A stretch of 64,000 bases of DNA from PALSA-607 sp963737705 (GCA_963737705.1 CAVTTP010000008.1:1-64000), one strand, 5' to 3'; shown: positions 15,557 through 25,257, counted from the stretch's first letter. The notes: generated by a model not told the origin, from the letters alone. A program made the numbers and translations.

Positions 15557-17107
15557 ATGACGCAGACCCGCGAACTGACGGTCGTCGCGGTTGGGCAGCC
15601 GCTCGAGCCAGCCCAGGTGGTTGCCGTCGCCCGCGACGGAACTCAGGTATCGGTGAGCGCTTCGGCGCTGGCGCGAGTCGCGGCGTCACGGGCGCACATC
15701 GAGGCACTCGCGGAGTCGGGCGAGCCCGTGTACGGCGTCTCCACCGGATTTGGCGCATTAGCGACGAGGCACATCGCGCCTGATCTGCGCGCGCAGCTGC
15801 AGCGCTCGCTGGTGCGCTCGCACGCGGCCGGGAGCGGCGCCGAAGTCGAGCGCGAAGTTGTCCGGGCGATGATGCTGCTGCGCCTCGCGACACTGGCGAC
15901 CGGACGCACCGGGGTCCGCCCGTTGATCGTTGAGGGCTACGCCGCGATGTTGAACGCAGGGATTACGCCGGTGGTGCACGAGTTTGGGTCACTTGGGTGT
16001 TCCGGCGACTTGGCCCCACTCGCGCACTGCGCACTGGCACTGATGGGCGAGGGCTCGGTGCGCGATGTCTCCGGCACGTTGGTGCCCGCCTCCTCGGCTC
16101 TGTCGGCCGCCGGCATCGAGCCAGTCGTGCTGAGCGCGAAGGAAGGTCTCGCGCTCATCAATGGCACCGACGGAATGCTCGGCATGTTGCTGTTGGCATG
16201 TCACGACCTCTCGACATTGGCCAAGAGTGCTGACATCGCGGCCGCGATGAGCGTCGAGGCGATTCTCGGCACCGATGCGGTTTTCGCGGCCGACCTGCAG
16301 GCGTTGCGGCCGCATCCCGGCCAAGCCGCGTCGGCCGCGAACCTTCGTGCCTTGCTGGCAGGCTCGCCGATCGTCGAGTCCCATCGCATTGACTGCACGC
16401 TGGTTCAGGACGCCTATTCGCTTCGTTGTGCGCCGCAGGTCGCTGGCGCGTTCCGCGACACGCTCGCGCACGCACTTACCGTCGCAGGCCGTGAGCTGGC
16501 AAGTGCGATCGACAACCCCGTGGTGCTGCCCGACGGCCGGGTCGAGTCGAACGGAAACTTCCACGGCGCGCCGCTTGGCTACGTCCTGGACTTTCTTGCC
16601 ATCGCGGCCGCCGACCTCGCGTCGATGTCTGAGCGGCGCAGCGATCGCCTGCTCGATGTCGCGCGCTCGCACGGGCTTCCCGCGTTCCTCGCGGTCGATC
16701 CCGGCGTCGACTCGGGGCACATGATCGCGCAATACACGCAGGCAGCGATCGTCAGCGAAATGAAGAGGCTCGCGGTACCGGCGAGCGTCGACTCGATCCC
16801 GTCGTCAGCGATGCAGGAGGATCACGTCTCGATGGGCTGGTCAGCCGCTCGCAAGCTGCTGCGGGCTGTCGACGGGTTGACTCGCGTTCTCGCGATCGAG
16901 ATTCTCACTGCCGCACGGGCATTGGACTTGCGTGCGCCACTGCTGCCTGCACCCGGTACCGCCGCCGTGGTTGCGGCGTTGCGTACGCGAGTTGCAGGGC
17001 CGGACGTCGATCGGTGGCTGTCGCCGGAGATCGAAGCCGCAGTCGAGTTGACTCGTGCAGGAAGCTTCGTGGACGCCGCCGAGTCCGTGATCGGAGAGAT
17101 GTTGTGA
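15557..17107 (+). CDS. hutH: Histidine ammonia-lyase
   Basis: 516 residues, the usual length. It deaminates L-histidine to trans-urocanate and ammonia, the first step of histidine breakdown. The family's MIO electrophile forms from an Ala-Ser-Gly triad; here the segment is GSLGCSGDLAPLAH, so the triad is Cys148-Ser149-Gly150. I believe Cys in this position occurs in other actinobacterial enzymes, so activity is still expected. YGVSTGFGALA near residues 58-68 carries the catalytic Tyr, and QEDHVSMGW is the C-terminal signature. The ATG at 15557 is chosen because the family starts here; the frame is open upstream without a binding site. Its TGA overlaps the hutU GTG by four bases. Confidence 0.96.
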   Translation: MTQTRELTVVAVGQPLEPAQVVAVARDGTQVSVSASALARVAASRAHIEALAESGEPVYGVSTGFGALATRHIAPDLRAQLQRSLVRSHAAGSGAEVEREVVRAMMLLRLATLATGRTGVRPLIVEGYAAMLNAGITPVVHEFGSLGCSGDLAPLAHCALALMGEGSVRDVSGTLVPASSALSAAGIEPVVLSAKEGLALINGTDGMLGMLLLACHDLSTLAKSADIAAAMSVEAILGTDAVFAADLQALRPHPGQAASAANLRALLAGSPIVESHRIDCTLVQDAYSLRCAPQVAGAFRDTLAHALTVAGRELASAIDNPVVLPDGRVESNGNFHGAPLGYVLDFLAIAAADLASMSERRSDRLLDVARSHGLPAFLAVDPGVDSGHMIAQYTQAAIVSEMKRLAVPASVDSIPSSAMQEDHVSMGWSAARKLLRAVDGLTRVLAIEILTAARALDLRAPLLPAPGTAAVVAALRTRVAGPDVDRWLSPEIEAAVELTRAGSFVDAAESVIGEML

Positions 17108-18783
17108 GCGGACCTCGCCCGGTGCGGGCCCCCCGCGGCACCACCTTGTCGTGTCTGGGTTGGCCGCAGGAAGCCGCGATGCGGATGCTGATGAACAATC
17201 TCGACCCGGCCGTCGCTGAACGCCCCGACGATCTCGTCGTCTACGGCGGTACCGGGAAGGCTGCTCGGGACTGGAATTCGTTCGACGCAATCGTGCGCAC
17301 GCTCCAGACCTTGAAGGACGACGAGACGATGCTCGTGCAGTCGGGCCGACCTGTCGGCGTGATGCGCACGCACGAATGGGCGCCGCGAGTGCTGATCGCG
17401 AATTCCAACCTTGTTGGTGATTGGGCAACGTGGCCGGAGTTCCGGCGGCTCGAGCATCTTGGGCTCACGATGTACGGCCAGATGACAGCTGGTTCGTGGA
17501 TCTACATCGGTACGCAAGGGATTTTGCAAGGCACCTACGAGACCTTTGCTGCGGTTGCTGCGAAAAGATTCGCGGGCACGCTCGCTCGCACGTTGACCTT
17601 GACTGGCGGCTGCGGCGGAATGGGCGGTGCGCAACCCCTCGCGGTCACGATGAACGGCGGTGCGGTGATCGTCGTCGACGTCGAGCCGGCGCGGCTGGAG
17701 CGGCGCGTTCAGCAGCGCTATCTCGACGAATGGACTGACGACATCGATGTGGCGCTCACGCGCGCATTGTCCGCGAAGGCTGATGGGCGCGCGCTGTCGG
17801 TCGGGCTCGTCGGCAACTGCGCCTCCGTTTTTCCTGAGTTGCTGCGGCGCGGGGTCCCGGTCGACATCGTGACCGATCAGACCTCGGCGCATGACCCGCT
17901 GTCGTACCTGCCCGACGGCGTCGACCTGGCCGATTGGCACGACTACGCGGAAGCCAAGCCGGAGGAGTTCACCGACCGCGCTCGTACATCGATGGCGAAG
18001 CAGGTCGAAGCGATGGTCGGCTTCATGGATGCCGGGGCGGAGGTCTTCGACTACGGCAACTCCATCCGCGGCGAGGCCCAGCTCGCCGGCTATGAACGCG
18101 CATTCGCATTTCCTGGATTCGTGCCGGCCTACATCCGCCCACTGTTTTGCGAAGGCAAAGGACCGTTTCGATGGGCTGCACTCTCGGGCGACCCAGCCGA
18201 CATTGCGGTTACGGATCGGGCGGTCCTTGACCTGTTCCCCGATAACGAGCCGCTCGAGCGTTGGATTCGATCGGCTCAGGAGAAGGTCGCTTTCCAGGGT
18301 TTGCCCGCGCGCATCTGCTGGCTCGGTTACGGCGAACGCCATCTCGCCGGGCTGCGCTTCAACGAGCTGGTTTCCCGCGGAGACATCAGTGCGCCGATCG
18401 TGATCGGGCGCGACCACCTCGATGCGGGATCGGTCGCCTCGCCGTACCGCGAGACCGAAGCGATGGCAGACGGATCCGACGCGATCGCCGACTGGCCCCT
18501 GCTGAACGCGCTGGTAAACACCGCATCAGGCGCGTCATGGGTCTCGATCCACCACGGTGGTGGTGTCGGTATCGGCCGCTCCATTCATGCAGGGCAAGTC
18601 AGTGTTGCCGACGGCACGCCGTTGGCCGCTCAGAAACTCGAGCGAGTGCTGACGAACGACCCTGGGATGGGCGTCATCCGGCACGTCGATGCCGGCTACG
18701 ACCTCGCGAGCGGAGTTGCGGTGCAACGCGGCGTCCGGATCCCTATGCACGAGGGGCTAACGCACGAATCCGCAGTCGAGTGA
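17104..18783 (+). CDS. hutU: Urocanate hydratase
   Basis: 559 residues, normal for urocanase. It adds water to urocanate to give imidazolonepropionate, using NAD+ as an electrophile. Clear family segments are VYGGTGKAARDWNSFDAIV near residues 46-64, TGGCGGMGGAQPLAVTMNGG (NAD site) and IVTDQTSAHDPLSYLPDG. The GTG start at 17104 overlaps the hutH stop in GTGA, so the two are translationally coupled. The frame is open further upstream into hutH, but those starts are not credible. Four copies of a 15-bp repeat follow seven bases after the stop. Confidence 0.97.
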   Translation: MSGPRPVRAPRGTTLSCLGWPQEAAMRMLMNNLDPAVAERPDDLVVYGGTGKAARDWNSFDAIVRTLQTLKDDETMLVQSGRPVGVMRTHEWAPRVLIANSNLVGDWATWPEFRRLEHLGLTMYGQMTAGSWIYIGTQGILQGTYETFAAVAAKRFAGTLARTLTLTGGCGGMGGAQPLAVTMNGGAVIVVDVEPARLERRVQQRYLDEWTDDIDVALTRALSAKADGRALSVGLVGNCASVFPELLRRGVPVDIVTDQTSAHDPLSYLPDGVDLADWHDYAEAKPEEFTDRARTSMAKQVEAMVGFMDAGAEVFDYGNSIRGEAQLAGYERAFAFPGFVPAYIRPLFCEGKGPFRWAALSGDPADIAVTDRAVLDLFPDNEPLERWIRSAQEKVAFQGLPARICWLGYGERHLAGLRFNELVSRGDISAPIVIGRDHLDAGSVASPYRETEAMADGSDAIADWPLLNALVNTASGASWVSIHHGGGVGIGRSIHAGQVSVADGTPLAAQKLERVLTNDPGMGVIRHVDAGYDLASGVAVQRGVRIPMHEGLTHESAVE

Positions 18784-18790
18784 ACGTCCC

Positions 18791-18850
18791 TATCTCAGGG
18801 GACCCGATTTCACGGGACGCGATCTCAGGGGATTCGGTCTCAGGGGATTC
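18791..18850 (+). repeat. 15-bp tandem repeat, four copies, between hutU and the M20 gene
   Basis: TATCTCAGGGGACCC, GATTTCACGGGACGC, GATCTCAGGGGATTC and GGTCTCAGGGGATTC at 18791-18805, 18806-18820, 18821-18835 and 18836-18850. Three of the four copies carry CAGGGGA, a Shine-Dalgarno-like core. The last copy sits nine bases before the GTG at 18857, so the array may multiply or relocate the ribosome binding site of the next gene. Confidence 0.9.
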
Positions 18851-18900
18851 TTCTCTGTGGATGCGGCGGTAGCCGACATCGGGACCGGCTCTGGTCGGAG

Positions 18901-20139
18901 TTGTTGCCCATTGGTGTTTCGTCCGCTGGCGGCTATCGCAGGTTCGCCTGGAACGACGCCGATCTTCTGGCGCGGTCGTGGTTCGTCTCCGTGGCTCGGG
19001 CCCGCGATCTCGACGTACACACCGACCGCAACGGCAATCTGTGGGCGTGGTGGTTGCCGAGTGGCTGGTCAGCTGAGCCGCGCGAGGCATTCGTCAGCGG
19101 GTCGCACCTCGACTCGGTACCCGACGGCGGTGCGTTCGACGGTCCGCTCGGCGTCGTCGCAGCGTTGTGCGCGATCGACCTGCTTCGCAATCGCGGAGTG
19201 CAGCCATTGCGTCCGATTGCTGTTGTCGTGTTCGCCGACGAGGAGGGTGCGCGTTTCGGCGTCGCCTGCGCCGGGTCGCGGCTACTCACGGGTGCGCTGA
19301 AGCCGGAGGCCGCTCGTGCACTAACAGATGTCGACGGCGTGAGTCTCGATGACGCGATGCGTCGTGCTGGCATCGACACCGCACACCTTGGCCGTGACGA
19401 CGACCTCCTTCGCAGGGTGGGTGTCTTCGTTGAGCTGCATATCGAGCAGGGCAGGGCACTGGTCGATCTCGACGCACCAGTGGGGATCGGCACCGGCATC
19501 TGGCCACACGGCCGCTGGCGTTTCGCTTTCGAAGGCGAGGCAAACCACGCGGGCACGACGCGAATGGTCGACAGGCGTGACCCGATGCTGCCGTTCGCGT
19601 CTGCAGTTCTTGCAGCCCGGAAGATCGCAAATGAGCAGGGTGGGGTCGCAACGTTCGGCCGCGTGAAGGTCGAGCCGAACGGCACGAACGCCGTCGCTTC
19701 GAAGGTCACCGCTTGGCTGGACGCGCGGGGACCCAAACAAGACATCGTCGATGAGATTGTTGCGGGAGTCTCGAAGGCTGCGAAAGTGCGGGCACATGAT
19801 GAGCTCATGACGGTGAGCGTGACGGCCGAATCCGTGTCGGCACTCGTCACATTTTCTGCCGACGTGAACGAGCGACTACATCAGGTGCTCGACTCGGCGG
19901 CTGGCGTCGGCCCGGAGCCTGGCGTCGGTGTAATGCCCGATCTCGGCACGGGCGCCGGACACGACGCGGGGGTGCTGTCTTCAGTGGTCCCGACCGCGAT
20001 GCTGTTCGTGCGTAACCCGACCGGCGTCTCACATTCGCCAGCGGAGTTCGCCGAGCGCGCCGACTGCCTTGCGGGCGTCGAAGCGCTCGCGGCCGTGATG
20101 GCCGATTGGGTCAGTACGCCGCCGGTCGAGGCGAGCTGA
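18901..20139 (+). CDS. M20-family amidohydrolase (allantoate amidohydrolase-like), probable HutG substitute
   Basis: A di-metal M20 peptidase-family protein of the allantoate/N-carbamoyl amidohydrolase group. Metal ligands are visible in GSHLDSVPDGGAFDGPLG and FADEEGARFG, then ELHIEQG and, near the end, GAGHDAGVLS. It lies between hutU and hutF, and HutF makes N-formylglutamate; with no hutG here, this enzyme most likely removes the formyl group. The start is doubtful: family-like residues (RLWSELLPIG) continue in frame upstream of the TTG at 18901, but no start codon precedes them. A GTG at 18857 with AGGGGA upstream would reach them if one G were added to the GGG at 18881-18883. Confidence 0.85.
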   Translation: MLPIGVSSAGGYRRFAWNDADLLARSWFVSVARARDLDVHTDRNGNLWAWWLPSGWSAEPREAFVSGSHLDSVPDGGAFDGPLGVVAALCAIDLLRNRGVQPLRPIAVVVFADEEGARFGVACAGSRLLTGALKPEAARALTDVDGVSLDDAMRRAGIDTAHLGRDDDLLRRVGVFVELHIEQGRALVDLDAPVGIGTGIWPHGRWRFAFEGEANHAGTTRMVDRRDPMLPFASAVLAARKIANEQGGVATFGRVKVEPNGTNAVASKVTAWLDARGPKQDIVDEIVAGVSKAAKVRAHDELMTVSVTAESVSALVTFSADVNERLHQVLDSAAGVGPEPGVGVMPDLGTGAGHDAGVLSSVVPTAMLFVRNPTGVSHSPAEFAERADCLAGVEALAAVMADWVSTPPVEAS

Positions 20140-20141
20140 CT

Positions 20142-21467
20142 ATGCCGTCGTGGTGGTGTGAGAATGCATGGCTGCCGCCGGGGCGGGTGGTCTCGGGCGT
20201 GCTGGTCACTGTCGACGATGGTCGGATCACGGGGATCGAAGAGAGCGTCGATACTCCGTCAACCGCGCAACGGTTGACCGGCCTCGTGATTCCAGGCCTT
20301 GCGAACACGCACTCCCACGCATTCCATCGCGCGTTGCGTGGTCGTGCACAGTCCAGGCGAGGGGATTTCTGGACCTGGCGCGACCAGATGTATGCCGTGG
20401 CGGATCGACTTGATCCGGAGAACTACCTCGCGCTCGCGCAGGCCACTTACGCGGAGATGGCATTGGCTGGCGTCACCTGCGTCGGCGAGTTCCACTACGT
20501 GCACCATCAGGCTGGCGGCGTGTCCTACGCCGACCCAAACGTCATGGGTGTCGCGCTGATCGAAGCGGCAGCCCAAGTGGGCATCCGATTGACGTTGCTT
20601 GATGCCTGTTACTTAGCAGGCGGAATAGGCGAACCGGTGCAGCCGTCCCAGCAACGCTTCAGTGATGGCGACGCGGCCGCGTGGGCGGCGCGCGTCGGCG
20701 AGCTTCATGAGGCTGCACATGTGCGCGTGGGCGCGGCTATTCACTCGGTGCGCGCGGTGCCGCCGGATCAACTTGGCGCAGTTGCTGACTGGGCGCGCAC
20801 CCGCGCCGTCCCGCTTCATTTTCATCTGTCTGAACAGCGCGCAGAAAACGATGCGTGTTTTGAACGCTACGGCGTTACTCCGACGCGACTGCTTGCCGAC
20901 GCCGGCGCGTTGGGAGCGGCATCGGTCGCCGTGCACGCTACGCATCTGACCGCCGACGACATCGCGCTACTTGCGTCGACCGCGACGGGAGTCTGTCTAT
21001 GCCCGACGACCGAACGCGATCTTGCTGACGGAATCGGCCCAGCGGGCGCTCTCGCGGCCGCCGGTGTCGCGCTCTCCGTTGGTTCTGATGGGCAGGCGGT
21101 GATCGACCTATTCGAGGAGGCTCGGGGAATCGAACTCGACGAGCGGTTGGCTACTGGCTCACGCGGTACTTTCGCTGCAGGCGATTTGCTCGATTCGATG
21201 ACAGTTGCTGGGCATCGCGCATTGGGCTGGCCGGATGCCGGACAGCTGGCCGTCGGCAGGCGGGCGGATCTTGTGGCGGTCGACCTGGGGTCGCCTCGAA
21301 CCGCCGGCGGCGGGGCAACGGCGGAGTCGATTGTGTTCGCTGCATCGACACCCGATGTCACCGACGTGGTCGTGGACGGAAACGTTGTGGTGAAGGACCG
21401 TCAGCACGTTCGTGTGGGTGACGTCGGTGCTGCGCTGCAGTCGGCGATCGCCGCGGTGGTCCGATGA
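20142..21467 (+). CDS. hutF: Formimidoylglutamate deiminase
   Basis: 441 residues of the amidohydrolase superfamily. It converts N-formimidoylglutamate to N-formylglutamate and ammonia. Zinc-site segments are NTHSHAFHRALRG near residues 53-65, HFHLSEQ, and VGSDGQAVIDLFEEAR, which are typical of HutF and its guanine-deaminase-like relatives. The ATG at 20142 lies two bases after the previous stop. The end overlaps hutI by four bases (ATGA). Presence of HutF means the pathway runs histidine, urocanate, imidazolonepropionate, formimidoylglutamate, formylglutamate, glutamate. Confidence 0.93.
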   Translation: MPSWWCENAWLPPGRVVSGVLVTVDDGRITGIEESVDTPSTAQRLTGLVIPGLANTHSHAFHRALRGRAQSRRGDFWTWRDQMYAVADRLDPENYLALAQATYAEMALAGVTCVGEFHYVHHQAGGVSYADPNVMGVALIEAAAQVGIRLTLLDACYLAGGIGEPVQPSQQRFSDGDAAAWAARVGELHEAAHVRVGAAIHSVRAVPPDQLGAVADWARTRAVPLHFHLSEQRAENDACFERYGVTPTRLLADAGALGAASVAVHATHLTADDIALLASTATGVCLCPTTERDLADGIGPAGALAAAGVALSVGSDGQAVIDLFEEARGIELDERLATGSRGTFAAGDLLDSMTVAGHRALGWPDAGQLAVGRRADLVAVDLGSPRTAGGGATAESIVFAASTPDVTDVVVDGNVVVKDRQHVRVGDVGAALQSAIAAVVR

Positions 21468-22627
21468 CCACAACGCTCGTCGACAACATCGGATTGCTGG
21501 TTACCAACGATCCAAGTAATGGCGACGGGTCGGTGCTCGGGATCGTTCGTGATGCGGCCATGGTCATCGAGGCCGAGCGGGTGGCATGGGTTGGCCGCCG
21601 AGCACATGCCCCCTCTGCCGATACTCGCGTCGACCTCGATCGTCAGACGGTGGTGCCCGGCTTCGTCGACAGTCATAGCCATCTGATCTTTGCTTCTGAC
21701 CGTGCCGATGAGTTCGCCTCGCGAATGGCCGGAACCCCTTACACGGCAGGCGGCATCGCGGCGACCCTGATTGCGACACGCGAGGCGAGCGACCAGACAC
21801 TCCGCTCGAACGCTTCGCGGCTGCTCGCCGAGATGGTTGCGTCCGGCACGACGACCGTCGAGATCAAGAGCGGATACGGCCTCACGACGGACGACGAGGC
21901 GCGCGGTCTGGCGATCGCGCAATCGTTGACGGCCGAGTCGACATTCCTTGGTGCACACGTCGTGCCGATCGAGTACCAGGGCCGCCGGGACGACTACGTC
22001 TCGCTCGTTGCAGGTCCGATGCTCGATGCGTGCGCCCCTGGCACTCGATGGATCGACGTATTTTGCGATCGCGGAGCATTCTCCGTCGACGAGGCGCGGT
22101 TGATTCTGCAGGCAGGCATCGCTCGCGGCTTGTTGCCTCGCCTGCATGCACATCAGCTAGAGCGAACGGGTGCGGTGCAACTCGGCGTCGAGCTTGACGC
22201 GGCCTCGGTTGACCACTGCAATCACATGAGCAATGCGGACGTCGATGCGCTCGCCGGATCTGCCACTGTCGCCACCGTGCTGCCGGGCGCCGACTTCTCG
22301 ACTCGCAACGTGTATGCGGATGCGCGACGAATGATCGATGCGGGTGTTGTCGTTGCGTTGGCGACGGATTGCAACCCTGGGTCTTCGTACACGACAAGCA
22401 TGCCCTTCTGTATCGCTGTCGCTGTTCGTGACATGCACCTGACGCCAGCAGAGGCATTGTGGGCGGCGACTGCGGCCGGTGCACGTGCCTTGCGTCGTGA
22501 TGACATCGGCGTTCTGTCCGTGGGTAAGCGGGCCGACTTTGCCGTAATTGCAGCGCCGTCCTACGTGCACCTCGCCTACCGACCAGGAGTAGCGCTCGTT
22601 ACGGCGACGTGGAAGTCGACTACATAG
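21464..22627 (+). CDS. hutI: Imidazolonepropionase
   Basis: 387 residues. It hydrolyses 4-imidazolone-5-propionate to N-formimidoylglutamate. Metal-binding VDSHSHLIFASDRADEFA near residues 66-83, HAHQLERTG, and the C-terminal TDCNPGSSYTTSMPF are family signatures. The ATG overlaps the hutF stop in ATGA, so it is the last coupled gene of the operon. No regulator, histidine permease or hutG gene follows; the next gene is an unrelated HNH-nuclease-like gene after 121 bases. Confidence 0.96.
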   Translation: MTTTLVDNIGLLVTNDPSNGDGSVLGIVRDAAMVIEAERVAWVGRRAHAPSADTRVDLDRQTVVPGFVDSHSHLIFASDRADEFASRMAGTPYTAGGIAATLIATREASDQTLRSNASRLLAEMVASGTTTVEIKSGYGLTTDDEARGLAIAQSLTAESTFLGAHVVPIEYQGRRDDYVSLVAGPMLDACAPGTRWIDVFCDRGAFSVDEARLILQAGIARGLLPRLHAHQLERTGAVQLGVELDAASVDHCNHMSNADVDALAGSATVATVLPGADFSTRNVYADARRMIDAGVVVALATDCNPGSSYTTSMPFCIAVAVRDMHLTPAEALWAATAAGARALRRDDIGVLSVGKRADFAVIAAPSYVHLAYRPGVALVTATWKSTT

Positions 22628-22748
22628 CTCGAAGCGTGCGCGCAGATCGTTGGATTCATGTTGTGCACAGGCTTGCGAGTTCGTACACAGATTCCGGGGC
22701 TCGGTCGTGCGGGCGGAAAGTGTCAGTGGTCGTTTGTAGCTTCGTGGC

Positions 22749-24124
22749 ATGTTGATCGCAGAGGTCGATGTCGATCTCGATGTTGATGCCCATGTTGATG
22801 CCGTTGGCCGCGCTGTCGCGTTGTCGTTGTTGTCCGATGCTGCGCCCGCCTGGTCTTTGCAGGATTTGCTTGACTTCGATCCAGGGCTTTTCGCGGTCAG
22901 CTGCTTATCGCACCTCGAGATTGACACCCTCGACGAACAATCAGCGTCGGTGGCGTTGGAGTTGGTTGAGCGCCAGCAGGCGTGGCTGGCCGAGTTGGGC
23001 GTGCGGCTGACCGCGCGGGTCGCGGGTCCGACGCCACCGCCCCTGACCCGACGAGATGGATCCGTTGGGCCGCGAGCAGCATCGACGGCGGGGTGAACCT
23101 TGTCGCGGCGACGTTGGGGATGACCAGCGGCGGCGCTCAGGCCCGGGTCGATACGGCCAGGGCGATCACCGAGACGCTGCCCAAGTGCCAACTGGCCATG
23201 GCCGCCGGGTTCATGGGGTATTGGCATGCACGTGTCGTCGCCCAAGCAGTGGCGGAGGCCGGCCTCGACCCGGCGGGCATCGCCGCAGTGGATGCGCGGG
23301 TCGCCTCCACGGTCAAGGGTCAAAGTTGGGCAGCGTTTCGGCGCACGCTACGTCGCGCCGTGCTGGCCGCGAACCCGGACCTTGTACTCGCCGAACACAC
23401 GCAGGCGATGCGCGGGCGCCGAGTCGACAAGTTCGACCTGCTCGACGCGGTGATGACCGAACTCCTTGTGACGCTCTCGTCCGTCGACGCTCAAACCGTG
23501 TTGCTTGGCCTGGACGTGACCGCGACGCAGTTGAAGGCCGCCGCCCAAAAGGCCGGCCTACCCGACGAGGGCATCGACGCGTACCGGTCGGACGCTTTGG
23601 TGGTCTGGGCGAACAACGCGCTGGCCGATCCGAACGCACCCCGCAGGCACGGCCGCCGCCAACAAGTCCAGTTCATCACCGACCTGCCGTCCCTGCTCGG
23701 GCTGGCCGAAAATCCTGCCGAACTCCTCGGCTACGGCCCGATCCCCGCCGCCCTCGTGCGCGACCGGGCCGCGGAAGCGGACTGGCGGCGAATGATCGCC
23801 GAGCCGGTCACCGGGTTTCTGCTCGACTACGGCACCGCCATCTACCGGCCGCCCGCGGAACTTGCCGACTATGTGATGGCCCGCGACCGGCGCTGCCGCT
23901 TTCCCGGCTGCAACGCCCGAGCCACCGTATGCGACATCGACCACAACATTCCCGCCCCACGCGGCGACACCTCCGCAGCCAACTGCTGCTGCCTATGCCG
24001 AAGACACCACCGACTCAAAACCTTCAGCGGCTGGACAGTGCAACTCAAACCCGACGGGAGTTGCCTATGGACATCACCCGGTGGCCGCCAATTCGACTCT
24101 GACCCACCACCTCAACTCGACTGA
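22749..24124 (+). pseudogene. DUF222/HNH endonuclease-like gene (13E12 repeat family), frame-disrupted
   Basis: Two overlapping frames together make one DUF222-HNH protein. The first (22749-23096) gives the N-terminal part, including SLQDLLDFDPGLFAVSCL and VERQQAWLAELGVRLTARVA. The second (from about 23045 to 24124) continues with DPTRWIRWAAS and ends in the HNH region RDRRCRFPGC, CDIDHN and LCRRHHRLKTFSGW. The switch falls at the CCCC run 23040-23043; one more C would restore a single frame of about 459 residues. Either the gene is inactivated or the base is missing from the assembly. Members of this family are often multi-copy in actinobacteria; their role is uncertain. Confidence 0.8.
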
Positions 24125-24135
24125 AGTTGTCGGGA

Positions 24136-25257
24136 CTAGTGCGTCGAATCCGAGAGCTCGAGCTGCCATTCACGCCAGCGTTCGACGGGTCGGAAACCGA
24201 TGGCCTCGTTGATGCCAACCATGTGGTCATTGATGGCTGCGTTCCAAGTGTTGAGCGACCGGACGTGCGGTCGGCTGGTTCGCAAGTATGCAAGATTGGC
24301 AATCTTCACCAGCATGCCGAGCCGGTGTCCGCGATGCGATGGCAGCACGATCGTCGCCCACTGGTATGCGATGTCGGGCTGTGCCGAGGTCACGCCAATG
24401 TCGGTCAGCGCGACGATCTGACCCGACGCATCGTGACGCGCGACGGTGCACAGGCACACTTGCCCGTTGGCGATTACGCGCTGCTCGCGCTCGCGGTATC
24501 GCTGCGGGGTCCACTGTTCCGGTTCCCAGTCGAGGTCCTCCAGCGGCGCGTCGATCGTCATGCGCGAATGCAATACCGCGAGGTCGTCAAGGAACTCTGC
24601 GGGCGCTGGACCCTCCCACTGGACCAGCGAGTAGTCCGCCGAATGTGCAACGGCATCCTCGTTCAGGCCGGTCAGCTTGACGTCGTCGATGTCGCTGATT
24701 CGCAACAGTCGCCGTACTTCCGACGTCACGGGCCGGGCGCCGACCTGCGTAGCGAAAAGTACACCGGGCGGCGGTGCGGGGTGGGCGTCGCCAGATTCGT
24801 TGGATCGCATTGGTTCGCAGACTTCGCCGATCAACCGTGTGCGGGCATGTGCGCGCGCACGCGCGGTCAGGTGCTCCAGCATCGCGGTGCCGAAGCCTTG
24901 CCGGCGATACGTGGGACGAGTGGCCACGTGGACGACAGCGTTATCGGTGTTGTCGAGCAGTGGCAGGCGCATCTCACCCAGGACGACGGGTGTACTCGTG
25001 CTTCTAGGTTCTGTGACGAGGAAGCCGAGCCACAACTCATAGCGGTCGTCACTTCGAGCCGACTCGACCCGTTCATAGATCTCTTGCACCGGATCGGCCG
25101 GCATCTCGTAGTAATCGGCCTCGAAATGCTCCTGCGCGATCTCGTGCCATCGGTCCGCCGCTTCACGGCTGGTCACCTGCTCGATGACGAGTGTGCCCGC
25201 CATCGAGCTGGCGTCGTGCACTTCTCGCCCTCGGTCGTCGGCAACTCCAGTTCTCAT
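24136..25257 (-). CDS. Tandem GNAT-domain acetyltransferase
   Basis: A protein of up to 373 residues with two GNAT folds. The first carries the acetyl-CoA loop RPTYRRQGFGTAML near residues 117-130; the second has LPSHRGHRLGMLVK near residues 309-322. The C-terminal half, with QPDIAYQWATIVLP and SLNTWNAAINDHM, resembles actinobacterial tandem GNATs related in layout to mycothiol synthase, but it is not MshD by eye. The substrate is unknown. The start is uncertain: the longest frame begins at 25257, a GTG after GAGGGCG begins at residue 13, and an ATG begins at residue 19. It is divergent from the aldo/keto reductase. Confidence 0.8.
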   Translation of the reverse strand: MRTGVADDRGREVHDASSMAGTLVIEQVTSREAADRWHEIAQEHFEADYYEMPADPVQEIYERVESARSDDRYELWLGFLVTEPRSTSTPVVLGEMRLPLLDNTDNAVVHVATRPTYRRQGFGTAMLEHLTARARAHARTRLIGEVCEPMRSNESGDAHPAPPPGVLFATQVGARPVTSEVRRLLRISDIDDVKLTGLNEDAVAHSADYSLVQWEGPAPAEFLDDLAVLHSRMTIDAPLEDLDWEPEQWTPQRYREREQRVIANGQVCLCTVARHDASGQIVALTDIGVTSAQPDIAYQWATIVLPSHRGHRLGMLVKIANLAYLRTSRPHVRSLNTWNAAINDHMVGINEAIGFRPVERWREWQLELSDSTH

